DNA from: Tharpella sp964457755
GTDB lineage: Bacteria > Desulfobacterota > Anaeroferrophillalia > Anaeroferrophillales > Tharpellaceae
Direction: 5' to 3'
DNA: 64,000 nucleotides
Assembly (NCBI GenBank): GCA_964457755.1
Contig: CAYWGC010000008.1
Coordinates: 1-64,000 of the forward strand
In this document: piece by piece, positions 39,946 through 50,942 of the stretch
How positions within the stretch are numbered: the first letter of the stretch is position 1
Layout of the letters: each line of letters begins with the position of its first letter
Position numbers and translations under genes: made by a program
The notes under the pieces: model-generated
The model's database searches: none
The model's input: the letters and a program-made list of their open reading frames with translations, nothing else
Told to the model about the DNA's origin: nothing

Positions 39946-42900
39946 ATGAGCGATCAGGAAAAACCCAAAAAGAGGATGTTGCCGGGTCGCAGGAAAATTT
40001 TATTATCTGTTTTCTTGGTACTTTTTATTTACACATTGAGCGGGTTTTTTTTTCTGCCTTGGTTACTTAAGACCCAGGCCGAAAAAAGGTTGCCGGAATT
40101 TTTGCAGCGGTCGGCAACGATTGATCAGGTGCGTTTTAATCCCTTCACTTTGCGGCTCCAGATTGACGGTTTTGTGGTTAATGGTCGGCAATCACAGGCA
40201 CCTTTGTTAAAGGTTGATTCTCTGCTCGCTGACTGTGCTGGTTTTCTTTCGTTAAGTAACCGAGCTTTAGTGTTGGAAAAGATCGATATTCAGGGACCTT
40301 ATCTAAAAATCGTTAAAAATGAAGACGCAAGTTTTAACTTTTCCGATCTCTTGCCAGCTACGCCAAAGCCGGATGAAGAGCTTAAAGAAAAACCTGAGAC
40401 AAAGGGGCAGGGCTTTCGTTTTTCACTCAATAATATCAGCGTTGGGGGTGGGATTGTTGAAATTGCAGACCAGTCACGGGATATTTTTCATTGGATCAAT
40501 GACATAACTATTGGATTGCCGCAGATATCGAACCTACCGCAACTTGTTGAGACTAATATCCAACCTTCATTCGCCGCGGTGGTTAACGGTACGCCACTGG
40601 TGGTTGGCGGTCAGAGCAAGCCTTTTGCGAAAACCTTAGAGACTTCTTTTGACATCAATATAGACGAACTTGATCTTGCCTATTATCTCTCATACCTGCC
40701 TCAGGATCGCAACTTTACGGTCACCGATGGCTCTTTGACGACCCGTCTTAATCTAGCCTATCTCCAGTCGGAAAATGAGGTGCCCCGTCTGACTCTTTCC
40801 GGAACTGCCAGAGTCAACAATGTCTTGATTAGTGGCCAGGGTGAGGAGAAGCAGCACCGCTTTGTTTTTCTGCCTGAACTTAAAGTTGATTTTGGGCCGG
40901 GGAACCTTCTTGATGGAGAACTTTTTCTTAGTGAAATAGTTATTCGAAAACCCGAGGTTAATCTCTTTTTCAAGCCGGACGGAGTTTTTTATCTGCCGAT
41001 GCTGGTTGCTGCTGTATCCGAAGATGGCACTCGACCCGCATCTGAGTCGAATTTAAAAAGTGTGTCCGATCCAGAACCCCAATCCAGAGAGTCTAAAAAG
41101 TTTGTTTTTAAACTGGACCGGCTGAGTTTGGAGGAGGGGGTTGTCGGGCTTCGTGATGAACGCGTGGTGCCGCCTTTTTCCGCCCGTATGGCTCCAGTTG
41201 AGCTTGAATTGAAAAATTTCAGTAATGTTGGCGATCATTCGGCTCACTATAATGTGAAACTGCAAAGTGATGCCGGGGAGACTCTCCTTGGGGACGGGGA
41301 TTTTTCAGTTGATCCGCTAAATCTTATGACCCACTTTGCTCTGGATAATCTGCCTCTGGCGCGCTATGCGGCCTACTATCAGAAATATTTTGCGGGACAG
41401 TTGGATGGTGGGGGCTTACGCCTTGCTGGAGAGCTGTTTTTTGCGCAAAAAGAGGGTGGCGAACTTGAGCTGCAATTGCAAGATCTCGAGTGTGGCCTAT
41501 CTGATATTAAAATTAGTTCTCCTGACGGGCAGCCGGTTCTGGCTCTGCCGAGCCTCCTGATGGCGCAAAGTCGTATCGATCTTAATAAAAGAGAGTTTGT
41601 GATCGGCTTTTTGGAAGGGGAAAAAGGCAGTTTGAATCTGCTGCGACGTCCCGATAATGTTATTAATTTGACAGATTTAATACCTCCTGTAAGTGCCAAA
41701 GAGAGTACGGCTAAGGAGGTTTTACCTGAAAATTTACCTGTTGTTTCTGTCGAAGTGACACCAGCCTGGTATCTCTTTTTAGAAAAAGGGCGATTATTGG
41801 ATTTTCAAGTCATTTTCAAAGATCAGGTTCCAGCCGCAAAAACCGAGATTAAGGTTGATAAGATTAATCTTGCAATTAAACAACTGGGAACCGCTGAAGG
41901 TGAGTCCGGAGATTTTAAACTCGATCTGCGCTTGGCCCAAAGGGGTCAACTCTCTCTCAAAGGACCCCTGAGTCTGGCTCCTTTACAAGCGGATTTTGCT
42001 GTTGATCTGCGCAACGTTCCGCTTAAAATTTTTCAGTCATATCTCGGAGAACATCTTGATTTAGTTTTAGTTAAAGGTGAGGCTGCATTGAAAGGAGCGT
42101 TCTCTTTTCGGCAGGAGGCTTCGGTGGGCCCCTCTATTGATTTTTCCGGTAAGGCCGCCATTGCTGATTTGAAGACGGTTGATGGCTGGAGCGGAACTGA
42201 GATCTTAAGTTTACAGAATCTTAAACTGGCTGGGATCTCTTTGCGTAATCAGCCGCCTGCCTTATCTGTGTTGAAATGTAGCGCTGATGGTTTGCAGGCC
42301 AACTTTGTCAAGGAGGTAGACGGCCGCAGCAACCTTGAGTTGCTGCTGGTAGAAAAAAATGTGGAGCCCGAAATTATTGATCCTGTGGTAGCGAATGGCT
42401 CAGCAATTGAGGTGAAGTCAGCTCCAGCTATGGCTCTGGAGTTTAAGAAAATAGCCTTGGACGAAAGTTCTATAGCCTTTATCGACCGCTCCCTGTCACC
42501 ATCTTTTAAAATCTCTCTGGATGATCTTGGAGGTGAGGTGGTAGGTCTCACTTCTTTGGGTGAAAAGCCGGCTGAGGTTAAACTTGCTGGTAAGCTGAAT
42601 GGTCAGGCGCCGGTCTCGGTTGTGGGTTTTATCGATCCTCTGGCCGAGGATCTTTACGTTGACCTGAAGATCGACGGTCAGGGCATCGGGATGACCGATC
42701 TGACCCCCTATAGTGGAAAATTTATCGGTTATGCTATCGGTAAAGGTAAAATTTCTCTTGATCTTACTTGCAAAGTTGAGCAACAAAAGCTTACCTCCAG
42801 TAATGCCATTTTTCTGGATCAGTTTGATTTTGGTTCTGCGGTTGAGAGTCCGGATGCCTTCAATTTGCCGGTTAAGCTGGCAGTCGCTCTTTTGCGTGAC

Positions 42901-43623
42901 CGTCAGGGAGAGATTCATCTTAATCTGCCGGTCAAAGGTGAACTGAATGATCCCAAGTTCAGTTTGGGCGGGATTATCGTCAAGGTGTTTGTCAACCTTA
43001 TAACTAAGGCGATCACTTCACCTTTTGCCTTGATTGGCTCTCTTGCCGGTGGTGGCGAAGAGCTTAATCTTGTCTCCTTTGCCGCAGGTCAGGTGAATCT
43101 TGATGAAACTGCACTTGCCCGGCTTGATAAGCTAGCCGGGGTTCTCTACGATCGGCCCGGTTTGAAAGTTGAGATCGCGGGTCGGGCCGATGCCGTAAGT
43201 GATCGCCAGGCCTTGCATGAAGATCATTTCAAAAAGCTTTTGCAGGTTCAGAAATTCAAGGAAGTCGTGGGCCGCAACCAGGATCTGCATTCTCCTGATC
43301 AGGTGGTTGTTAAAGATGATGAATTTGCCCGTTATCTCTGGCAGGCTTACAAGGCAGCACCTTTTGCCAAAGAGAAAAATCTGCTGCGCATGGTCAAAAA
43401 GATCGAGCCTGTAGAACAGGAGCGATTGCTCCGTGATTTTGTTAAAGTCAGTGATGATGAGTTAACTCTCCTGGCCCGCAATCGGGCGCGGGGAGTTATG
43501 GATTATATAAGCAAAAAAGGACCGGTCGAGAGCCAGCGTCTTTTTCTGGTCGATCCACAAGTTTTGCAGGGAGATCCCGTTGCAGCGGAAAAAGCCCGTC
43601 AGGTGGAGATGAAAATAAAATGA
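39946..43623 (+). CDS. DUF748/AsmA-like envelope protein
   Basis: 1225 residues. A basic N-terminus and one membrane anchor (about 16-38) are followed by a very long region of repeating amphipathic beta strands (NFSDLLP, FKISLDDLGGEV and similar), as in AsmA/TamB/YhdP-like bridge proteins. DUF748 features are the N-terminal block RFNPFTLRLQIDGFVV and the C-terminal LPVKLAVALLRDRQGEIHLNLPVKGELNDPKFSLGGI. An OmpA-like segment follows (LARLDKLAGVLYDRPGLKVEIAGRAD). Such proteins span the periplasm and are thought to help lipid traffic to the outer membrane. The gene lies between lpxC and acnB. Confidence 0.88.
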   Translation: MSDQEKPKKRMLPGRRKILLSVFLVLFIYTLSGFFFLPWLLKTQAEKRLPEFLQRSATIDQVRFNPFTLRLQIDGFVVNGRQSQAPLLKVDSLLADCAGFLSLSNRALVLEKIDIQGPYLKIVKNEDASFNFSDLLPATPKPDEELKEKPETKGQGFRFSLNNISVGGGIVEIADQSRDIFHWINDITIGLPQISNLPQLVETNIQPSFAAVVNGTPLVVGGQSKPFAKTLETSFDINIDELDLAYYLSYLPQDRNFTVTDGSLTTRLNLAYLQSENEVPRLTLSGTARVNNVLISGQGEEKQHRFVFLPELKVDFGPGNLLDGELFLSEIVIRKPEVNLFFKPDGVFYLPMLVAAVSEDGTRPASESNLKSVSDPEPQSRESKKFVFKLDRLSLEEGVVGLRDERVVPPFSARMAPVELELKNFSNVGDHSAHYNVKLQSDAGETLLGDGDFSVDPLNLMTHFALDNLPLARYAAYYQKYFAGQLDGGGLRLAGELFFAQKEGGELELQLQDLECGLSDIKISSPDGQPVLALPSLLMAQSRIDLNKREFVIGFLEGEKGSLNLLRRPDNVINLTDLIPPVSAKESTAKEVLPENLPVVSVEVTPAWYLFLEKGRLLDFQVIFKDQVPAAKTEIKVDKINLAIKQLGTAEGESGDFKLDLRLAQRGQLSLKGPLSLAPLQADFAVDLRNVPLKIFQSYLGEHLDLVLVKGEAALKGAFSFRQEASVGPSIDFSGKAAIADLKTVDGWSGTEILSLQNLKLAGISLRNQPPALSVLKCSADGLQANFVKEVDGRSNLELLLVEKNVEPEIIDPVVANGSAIEVKSAPAMALEFKKIALDESSIAFIDRSLSPSFKISLDDLGGEVVGLTSLGEKPAEVKLAGKLNGQAPVSVVGFIDPLAEDLYVDLKIDGQGIGMTDLTPYSGKFIGYAIGKGKISLDLTCKVEQQKLTSSNAIFLDQFDFGSAVESPDAFNLPVKLAVALLRDRQGEIHLNLPVKGELNDPKFSLGGIIVKVFVNLITKAITSPFALIGSLAGGGEELNLVSFAAGQVNLDETALARLDKLAGVLYDRPGLKVEIAGRADAVSDRQALHEDHFKKLLQVQKFKEVVGRNQDLHSPDQVVVKDDEFARYLWQAYKAAPFAKEKNLLRMVKKIEPVEQERLLRDFVKVSDDELTLLARNRARGVMDYISKKGPVESQRLFLVDPQVLQGDPVAAEKARQVEMKIK

Positions 43624-43645
43624 GTTTTAAGGAGAGTATAAAAAT

Positions 43646-46195
43646 ATGGAAATTTTAAAAGAGTATCACAAGGCCGCTGAGCAGCGGCAACGTTTGGGGG
43701 TACCGCCTCTGCCTTTGAGTGGCGTGCAGGTTACCGCAGTCATTGAATCTTTGGTGCTCAGCTCCGGAGATGAGCGCCAAAATCTTCTCTATTTATTGCG
43801 TGAAAGGGTTAACCCGGGAGTCGATGAGGCGGCCGGGGTCAAGGCTGATTTTTTGGCTGAGGTGATCAGTGGGCGCTCTGATAGGGTTGGGATCTCGGCT
43901 CTGGAGGCGGTTCAATGGCTCGGGACGATGCGGGGTGGCTATAATCTGACTCCGCTACTTGAAACTATGGATGATAAAAGACCTGAAGTGGCGGCTGCCG
44001 CAATTCATGCCTTAAAGCATACCTTGTTGGTCTATGATGCTTTTGCCTGGGTGGTAGAAGAGTTTAAAAAAGGTCATCCGGGGGCGCAGTTACTGCTTGA
44101 ATCCTGGGGGGCTGCGGAGTGGTTTAAGGCGCGCTCTAAGTTATCTAAAGAGTTAGTGTTGACGGTTTTTAAAGTGCCGGGAGAGACTAATACCGATGAT
44201 CTTTCGCCCGCTTCGGAGGCTTCCAGTCGCAGTGATATTCCACTGCACGCTCAGGCGATGCTTGCCGCCCGGATTGAAAACCCTCTACAGCAACTCGAAA
44301 AATTAATAAATCTGGGCAATCCGATTGTCTATGTCGGCGATGTTGTCGGCACCGGCAGCAGTCGTAAATCGGCGATCAACTCTCTGCAATGGCATTTGGG
44401 CAGTGATCTTCCCGGAGTGCCCAATAAACGCGGGGGTGGGGTTATCATCGGCAGTATAATAGCGCCGATATTTTTCAATACAGCCGAAGATTCTGGAGCC
44501 TTGCCCTTGGAGGCTCCGGTTGCTGAGCTTACAACCGGTGATGTTATAACCGTAAGGCCCTTTACCGGAGAGATTGAAAGAAATGGGCAAGTAGTCAGTC
44601 GTTTTAAACTGCAACCCAATACCCTGGCCGATGAATATCGGGCCGGCGGGAGAATCCCTCTGCTTATTGGTCGCGAACTTACCGGTCGGGCGCGCCAAGT
44701 TTTGGGGCTTACTGAGACGGAAATCTTTGTCCGGCCCCGGCAGCCCGAGCCTTCGACTGCCGGCTATAGTCTGGCCCAGAAAATTGTCGGTCGCGCCTGT
44801 GGCCTTGAAGGGGTGCAGCCGGGGATGTATGTTGAGCCCATGGTGACGACGGTTGGCAGTCAGGATACGACCGGGCCCATGACCCGGGATGAAATCAAAG
44901 AGCTGGCTGCCTTAAATTTTTCTGCCGATCTCGTGATGCAGTCGTTCTGTCATACGGCCGCCTATCCGCAGCCGGTCGATGTCAAGATGCATCGTCAATT
45001 ACCTGGTTTTATCAAAGATCGTTGCGGGGTCTCTTTAAAGCCCGGTGATGGTGTGATTCACTCCTGGCTCAATCGTCTGCTCTTGCCTGATACTTTGGGG
45101 ACCGGGGCCGATTCTCATACCCGTTTTCCGCTTGGTATCTCTTTTCCGGCGGGCTCGGGTTTGGTTGCCTTTGCCGCGGTTTCAGGGTTGATGCCGCTCG
45201 ATATGCCGGAAAGTGTTTTGGTGCGTTTCTCCGGCAAATTGCAGCCTGGGATAACCTTGCGTGATCTTGTCAACGCTATTCCCTTGCAGGCCATTGCGGA
45301 AGGTTTACTGACGGTTGCGAAAGAGGCTAAAAAGAATATCTTTGCGGGGCGCATTCTTGAAATACAAGGTTTCGAAGAGCTTTCCTGTGAGCAGGCCTTT
45401 GAGCTCTCTGACGCCTCAGCCGAGCGCAGTGCAGCAGCTTGTACAGTACAGCTTGGGGTTGCCCCGGTAAAGAGTTTTCTGATCTCTAATGCAGCTTTGA
45501 TCGATAAGCTGGTGGTCTCCGGTTATGGGGATGCTGAAACCTTAAAGCGGCGGGCCCGGGCGATGCGGGGTTGGCTGGCTGAGCCGCAACTTTTACGGGC
45601 CGATGACAAGGCTCACTATGCGGCAGTCCTCGATATTGATATGAGTCGGATAAAAGAGCCGATTCTGGCCTGTCCCAACGATCCCGATGATGTCGCTACA
45701 TTGAGCACGATTCTGGCCGATGAGCAACGTCAACAAAAGATTGATGAGGTTTTTGTCGGCAGCTGTATGACCAATATTGGTCATTTCCGGGCTGTTGGTG
45801 AGATCTTACGGGATGAGGGCCAGGTCCCGGTACGCCTCTGGTTGACGCCGCCGACAAGAATGGATGGCGATCAATTAAAAGCTGAGGGGTACTATTCGCT
45901 TTTTGGTAAAGCCGGAGCCCGCATCGAGATCCCCGGTTGCAGCCTTTGCATGGGCAATCAGGCCCGCGTGGCCGATGGGGCGATAGTTTTTTCGACCTCA
46001 ACCCGCAATTTTGATAACCGTCTCGGTAAAGACGCACAAGTCTATCTCGGCTCGGCCGAACTGGCTGCCGTTACGGCCCTTTTAGGTCGTTTGCCAACCG
46101 TTGCTGAGTACCTGGAAGTTGTTCAACGTAAGCTTCCCCTTGAAAAGCATGCAATGGTCTACAGGTATCTTGACTTTAGCCGAGATTCTGCATAA
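43646..46195 (+). CDS. acnB: Aconitate hydratase B
   Basis: 849 residues, the usual AcnB length. An N-terminal HEAT-like domain (1-160) and swivel domain (165-380, with NPIVYVGDVVGTGSSRKSAINSLQWHLG) precede the catalytic core, the order typical of AcnB. Cluster ligands are in GSCMTNIGHFRA and PGCSLCMGNQARV; GTGADSHTRFP and TRNFDNRLG are active-site segments. It interconverts citrate and isocitrate and often also 2-methylisocitrate. It starts 23 bases after the DUF748 gene behind AAGGAGAG, so the two may be co-transcribed. Confidence 0.96.
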   Translation: MEILKEYHKAAEQRQRLGVPPLPLSGVQVTAVIESLVLSSGDERQNLLYLLRERVNPGVDEAAGVKADFLAEVISGRSDRVGISALEAVQWLGTMRGGYNLTPLLETMDDKRPEVAAAAIHALKHTLLVYDAFAWVVEEFKKGHPGAQLLLESWGAAEWFKARSKLSKELVLTVFKVPGETNTDDLSPASEASSRSDIPLHAQAMLAARIENPLQQLEKLINLGNPIVYVGDVVGTGSSRKSAINSLQWHLGSDLPGVPNKRGGGVIIGSIIAPIFFNTAEDSGALPLEAPVAELTTGDVITVRPFTGEIERNGQVVSRFKLQPNTLADEYRAGGRIPLLIGRELTGRARQVLGLTETEIFVRPRQPEPSTAGYSLAQKIVGRACGLEGVQPGMYVEPMVTTVGSQDTTGPMTRDEIKELAALNFSADLVMQSFCHTAAYPQPVDVKMHRQLPGFIKDRCGVSLKPGDGVIHSWLNRLLLPDTLGTGADSHTRFPLGISFPAGSGLVAFAAVSGLMPLDMPESVLVRFSGKLQPGITLRDLVNAIPLQAIAEGLLTVAKEAKKNIFAGRILEIQGFEELSCEQAFELSDASAERSAAACTVQLGVAPVKSFLISNAALIDKLVVSGYGDAETLKRRARAMRGWLAEPQLLRADDKAHYAAVLDIDMSRIKEPILACPNDPDDVATLSTILADEQRQQKIDEVFVGSCMTNIGHFRAVGEILRDEGQVPVRLWLTPPTRMDGDQLKAEGYYSLFGKAGARIEIPGCSLCMGNQARVADGAIVFSTSTRNFDNRLGKDAQVYLGSAELAAVTALLGRLPTVAEYLEVVQRKLPLEKHAMVYRYLDFSRDSA

Positions 46196-46275
46196 AACTT
46201 GACAATGGCACCATGAAAATGCTAATCTTTGCGTTTCGCCGATAGCTAATTTATTGTTTTTTTGGAGGTGAACCA

Positions 46276-46749
46276 ATGGCTGACCGTTTTGAAAAAGTTC
46301 TCCTGGCAATCGATTTTTCTGCTTCAATGGATGATGTGATTGCGGTTGGTGTTAAATTCGCCCAAAATTATGACGCTTCAGTAACGTTGCTCAATGTTGT
46401 CGAGGAGGGCTTTGCCTTTTCCGGGCTTGATGGTATCAGTCTGCCGGTAGAGGATCTCGCGAGTTTGCAAAACTATTCAGCGAGCCGTTTGGCATCTCTG
46501 CAGAAAAAGATGGACGCTTTGGTGGTTAAGTTGCAAGCTGATGGCGTTGCTGCCGAGGGTCGGGTGATCGAAGGCCATCCGGCGGCGATGATTGTTGATG
46601 AGGCCGAAAGCGGGGGTTTTGCTGCCATTTTTATGGGTTCGCATGGTTGGTCTGGAATTAAAAAATTTCTGATGGGCAGCGTTGCCGAAAATGTTGTCAA
46701 GAATTCACGTTGCTCGGTGATGGTAGTTAGGCCTGTTGTCGAAGAGTAA
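46276..46749 (+). CDS. Universal stress protein (UspA family)
   Basis: 157 residues in the Usp fold, beginning with a typical KVLLAIDFSASMDD. The ATP-binding pattern G-x2-G-x9-G-S is met by GSHGWSGIKKFLMGSVAENVV near residue 125, followed by SRCSVMVVRP. It is likely a cytoplasmic ATP-binding stress protein; its specific role is unknown. TTTGGAGG precedes the ATG. It lies alone between acnB and purB. Confidence 0.92.
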   Translation: MADRFEKVLLAIDFSASMDDVIAVGVKFAQNYDASVTLLNVVEEGFAFSGLDGISLPVEDLASLQNYSASRLASLQKKMDALVVKLQADGVAAEGRVIEGHPAAMIVDEAESGGFAAIFMGSHGWSGIKKFLMGSVAENVVKNSRCSVMVVRPVVEE

Positions 46750-46807
46750 CGGGTGTAGCGTATTGAAAGATATCTGTTGACCTTTTAAATTATGGAATGA
46801 CCAAATT

Positions 46808-48103
<1,296 letters not shown>

Positions 48104-48128
48104 TTCAGTAGATAAAGGATTTTGAAAA

Positions 48129-48839
48129 ATGGAACGTCGCGAAAAATTGTACGAGGGCAAGGCCAAGATCGTCTACGCAACTGATGATCCAGAAATGAAT
48201 ATTCTTTATTTCAAGGATGATGCGACCGCTTTCAACGGTGCTAAAAAAGGCACTATCCTGGATAAAGGGGTGATCAATAATAAGGTTTCGGCCAAGCTCT
48301 TTGAGATGTTGGCTGAAAATGGGATTGAGAGTCATTTTGTCGAGCAACTATCGGATCGGGAGATGTTGGTAAAAAAAGTTGATATCGTGCTTGTTGAGGT
48401 TGTGGTGCGCAACTATATTGCCGGGAGCCTGGCCAAAAGAATGGGTCGTGACGAGGGTGAGAAATTGCCACAGATAATCGTTGAATATTATTACAAGGAT
48501 GATGCCCTTAACGATCCCATGATCAATCGTGATCATGTCCTGGTTTTTAACCTGGCGACGGCCGCGCAGATTGATGCTGTCCGTGAACTTGCTCTTAAGG
48601 TAAACCAGGTGTTGATTGACTATCTTTATGAGCGCGATATTCTGCTGGTCGATTTTAAACTTGAATTCGGGCTCTACCAGGGTCGGATGTTATTGGCGGA
48701 TGAGATATGTCCCGATACCTGTCGTCTCTGGGACCGTCAGACCCTCAAAAAACTTGACAAAGATCGCTTCCGTCAAGAACTCGGCAATGTCGAAGAGGCT
48801 TACCTTGAAATCTGTCGTCGGGTTTGTGGTGAACTTTAG
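48129..48839 (+). CDS. purC: SAICAR synthetase
   Basis: 236 residues. LYEGKAKIVY at the N-terminus, DDATAFNGAKKGTILDKG, VEVVVRNYIAGSLAKRMG and LVDFKLEFG are family blocks. It joins aspartate to CAIR in purine synthesis, directly upstream of the PurB step encoded by its neighbour. It begins 25 bases after purB with AAAGGA nearby. Confidence 0.96.
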   Translation: MERREKLYEGKAKIVYATDDPEMNILYFKDDATAFNGAKKGTILDKGVINNKVSAKLFEMLAENGIESHFVEQLSDREMLVKKVDIVLVEVVVRNYIAGSLAKRMGRDEGEKLPQIIVEYYYKDDALNDPMINRDHVLVFNLATAAQIDAVRELALKVNQVLIDYLYERDILLVDFKLEFGLYQGRMLLADEICPDTCRLWDRQTLKKLDKDRFRQELGNVEEAYLEICRRVCGEL

Positions 48840-48842
48840 AGA

Positions 48843-49952
48843 ATGCCTTCTCATAAATTAACAGTTTTACTCGAATCGCGCAGTTATTCGATTCATATTG
48901 GTTCAGGTTTGACCAGGGTGGGGAGTGATGGCCTATTATTGCCCAGATTGCGCGGTAATCAAGGGGTTGTCGTTACTAATACGACGATTGCTCCACTCTA
49001 TTTGCGGCGGGTGCAGGAGTGGCTGGCGGCGGCCGGTTATGAAAGTACTGCGATAATTCTGCCCGATGGCGAAGAGTATAAAACCCATGAGGTTTTGCAA
49101 CGTCTCTATCAAGAGATATTTAAGGCAGGTATACAGCGTAATGGATTCATCTGTGCCTTAGGGGGTGGTGTGGTTGGCGATCTTGCCGGTTTCGCGGCCG
49201 CAACCTATATGCGGGGGATCGACCTTATTCATATACCCACTACTATTTTGGCTCAGGTTGACAGCTCTATTGGCGGTAAAAACGGGGTTAATCTTGAAGT
49301 CGGTAAAAATCTCATTGGGACTATCTATCAGCCGCGGGTTGTAATTTCTGATGTTGATTTTATTTCTACCTTGCCAGAACGCGAGTCGATTTGCGGGTTT
49401 GGTGAAGTGGTAAAATATGGTCTTTTGGCAGGTGATGATTTTATATCTTTTCTGGAGATGAACCAGACCGAGATTGTCGAACGCAATCCTCGAAGTCTGG
49501 CAATTATGACGCATTCGTGCAGTCGTATCAAGGCTGACTACGTTGTTCGTGACGAACATGATCTTTTGGGGGTGCGGGCCGCTCTTAATTTAGGTCACAC
49601 TGTTGGTCATGCTTTAGAGAAGATGTCTGCGTATAAGAATCTTGGACATGGCGAAGCTGTGGCCATCGGTCTGGTTTGTGCCCTGTCGCTTTCGTTAAAG
49701 ATGAAGTTGTTAGCTGAAACCGCTTTTCAGAGAGCCTTACGGCTTTTGCAACTGTATGGTTTGCCAATGTTGCTGCCGGCTGAGGCTGACCCCGATGCGA
49801 TTATCGATTTGATGCGTCGTGACAAAAAATCTGACGGTGGTCTGTCTATGGTTCTATTGCGAGGTCTTGGCGACCCCCATCTCGATAATAATATTAACAG
49901 CGGGCTTTTGCGAGATGTTCTCGAACGTTGTAAAAAACCTTTACTCTTTTAG
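48843..49952 (+). CDS. aroB: 3-dehydroquinate synthase
   Basis: 369 residues. DGEEYKT, LGGGVVGDLAGFAAATYMRG (NAD binding), PTTILAQVDSSIGGKNGVN, and the zinc-ligand segments GFGEVVKYG, NLGHTVGHALE and GHGEAVAIG are all present. It converts DAHP to 3-dehydroquinate in the shikimate pathway. Only three bases separate it from purC, so it is translated from the same message. Confidence 0.96.
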   Translation: MPSHKLTVLLESRSYSIHIGSGLTRVGSDGLLLPRLRGNQGVVVTNTTIAPLYLRRVQEWLAAAGYESTAIILPDGEEYKTHEVLQRLYQEIFKAGIQRNGFICALGGGVVGDLAGFAAATYMRGIDLIHIPTTILAQVDSSIGGKNGVNLEVGKNLIGTIYQPRVVISDVDFISTLPERESICGFGEVVKYGLLAGDDFISFLEMNQTEIVERNPRSLAIMTHSCSRIKADYVVRDEHDLLGVRAALNLGHTVGHALEKMSAYKNLGHGEAVAIGLVCALSLSLKMKLLAETAFQRALRLLQLYGLPMLLPAEADPDAIIDLMRRDKKSDGGLSMVLLRGLGDPHLDNNINSGLLRDVLERCKKPLLF

Positions 49953-49964
49953 TTACTCTCTATT

Positions 49965-50699
49965 ATGGAATCATCTACTTCTCAAATATCACTGTTGATC
50001 GCTTTTACGGCTGGGGTTTTATCCTTTATTTCACCTTGTGTCTTGCCGCTCATTCCCTCCTATCTGACCTATATTACCGGCATCTCTTTTGATGAGCTGG
50101 TTGAGAGTCAGAGTCGTTCGGTGCGGCGGCGTACTCTTTTTCACTCCCTCTTTTTTATTCTCGGGTTTACTTTGGTTTTTGTGGCCCTGGGGGCTTCGGC
50201 GACCTATGTCGGTAATTTCTTCCAGGAGAACCAGGCTCTCATCCGGAGGGTTGGCGGAGTTATCGTAATATTGCTTGGTATTCACATTACAGGACTCGTT
50301 AAACTCAATATCCTCGAACGGGAAAAACGGTTTGAATTCAATGATAAGCCTTTAGGGTACTTGGGTTCAGTTCTTGTTGGAATCGCCTTTGCCGCCGGTT
50401 GGACCCCTTGTATTGGTCCGATCCTGGCAAGTATTCTGCTCTACGCCAGCACTTCTGATAATGTTGGTGGTGGAATTATTTTATTGGTTGCTTACTCTCT
50501 GGGTTTAGGTTTGCCCTTTCTGGTTTCGGCCTTGGCGTTTAACACCTTCCTCGCTTACTTTTCACGTTTTAATCGATATCTGCGGATGGTGAGTATTGTC
50601 AGTGGTATTTTTCTCGTGATCGTCGGTTTCTTGTTGATATTTGATTGGCTCTCCATCTTTGCCCAATATCTTAATATGTTTCTTCCTCAAACAGGTTGA
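49965..50699 (+). CDS. ccdA: CcdA-like thiol-disulphide membrane protein
   Basis: 244 residues with six transmembrane helices. The redox cysteines are in SFISPCVLPLIPSYL (first helix) and GWTPCIGPILAS (fourth helix), both with the prolines typical of CcdA/DsbD. It passes reducing power from cytoplasmic thioredoxin to the periplasm for cytochrome c maturation, which fits an organism with a haem-c chemoreceptor and hydrogenase. It starts 12 bases after aroB. Confidence 0.93.
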   Translation: MESSTSQISLLIAFTAGVLSFISPCVLPLIPSYLTYITGISFDELVESQSRSVRRRTLFHSLFFILGFTLVFVALGASATYVGNFFQENQALIRRVGGVIVILLGIHITGLVKLNILEREKRFEFNDKPLGYLGSVLVGIAFAAGWTPCIGPILASILLYASTSDNVGGGIILLVAYSLGLGLPFLVSALAFNTFLAYFSRFNRYLRMVSIVSGIFLVIVGFLLIFDWLSIFAQYLNMFLPQTG

Positions 50700-50724
50700 T
50701 ACCCTCAGTGGATAAGGAAAACAG

Positions 50725-50907
50725 ATGAACAAAATTTTTATTCCTATATTGGAAGTTTTTGGTTTTTTCCTGGCAGTCTGCGGCATTGCCATGTGGTTGA
50801 TGCATGATCTCTTTATCTTAGCCTCTGTGGTCATTGGTGTCGGTGGCGTAATGGTCCTGCTTGGTATGTGGATTGAAAAGAAGTACGTTGGCTATTATGA
50901 AGACTGA
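50725..50907 (+). CDS. Small membrane protein
   Basis: 60 residues with two hydrophobic segments (about 5-25 and 29-48) and a charged C-terminus ending KKYVGYYED. No family recognised. It has an AAGGA upstream and lies 25 bases after ccdA, so it may belong to the same transcript and assist it. Coding potential is supported by position and the ribosome site rather than by homology. Confidence 0.6.
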   Translation: MNKIFIPILEVFGFFLAVCGIAMWLMHDLFILASVVIGVGGVMVLLGMWIEKKYVGYYED

Positions 50908-50942
50908 GTTAGCCCTAGTCTAATTGGAAAAAGGTGAGTTTT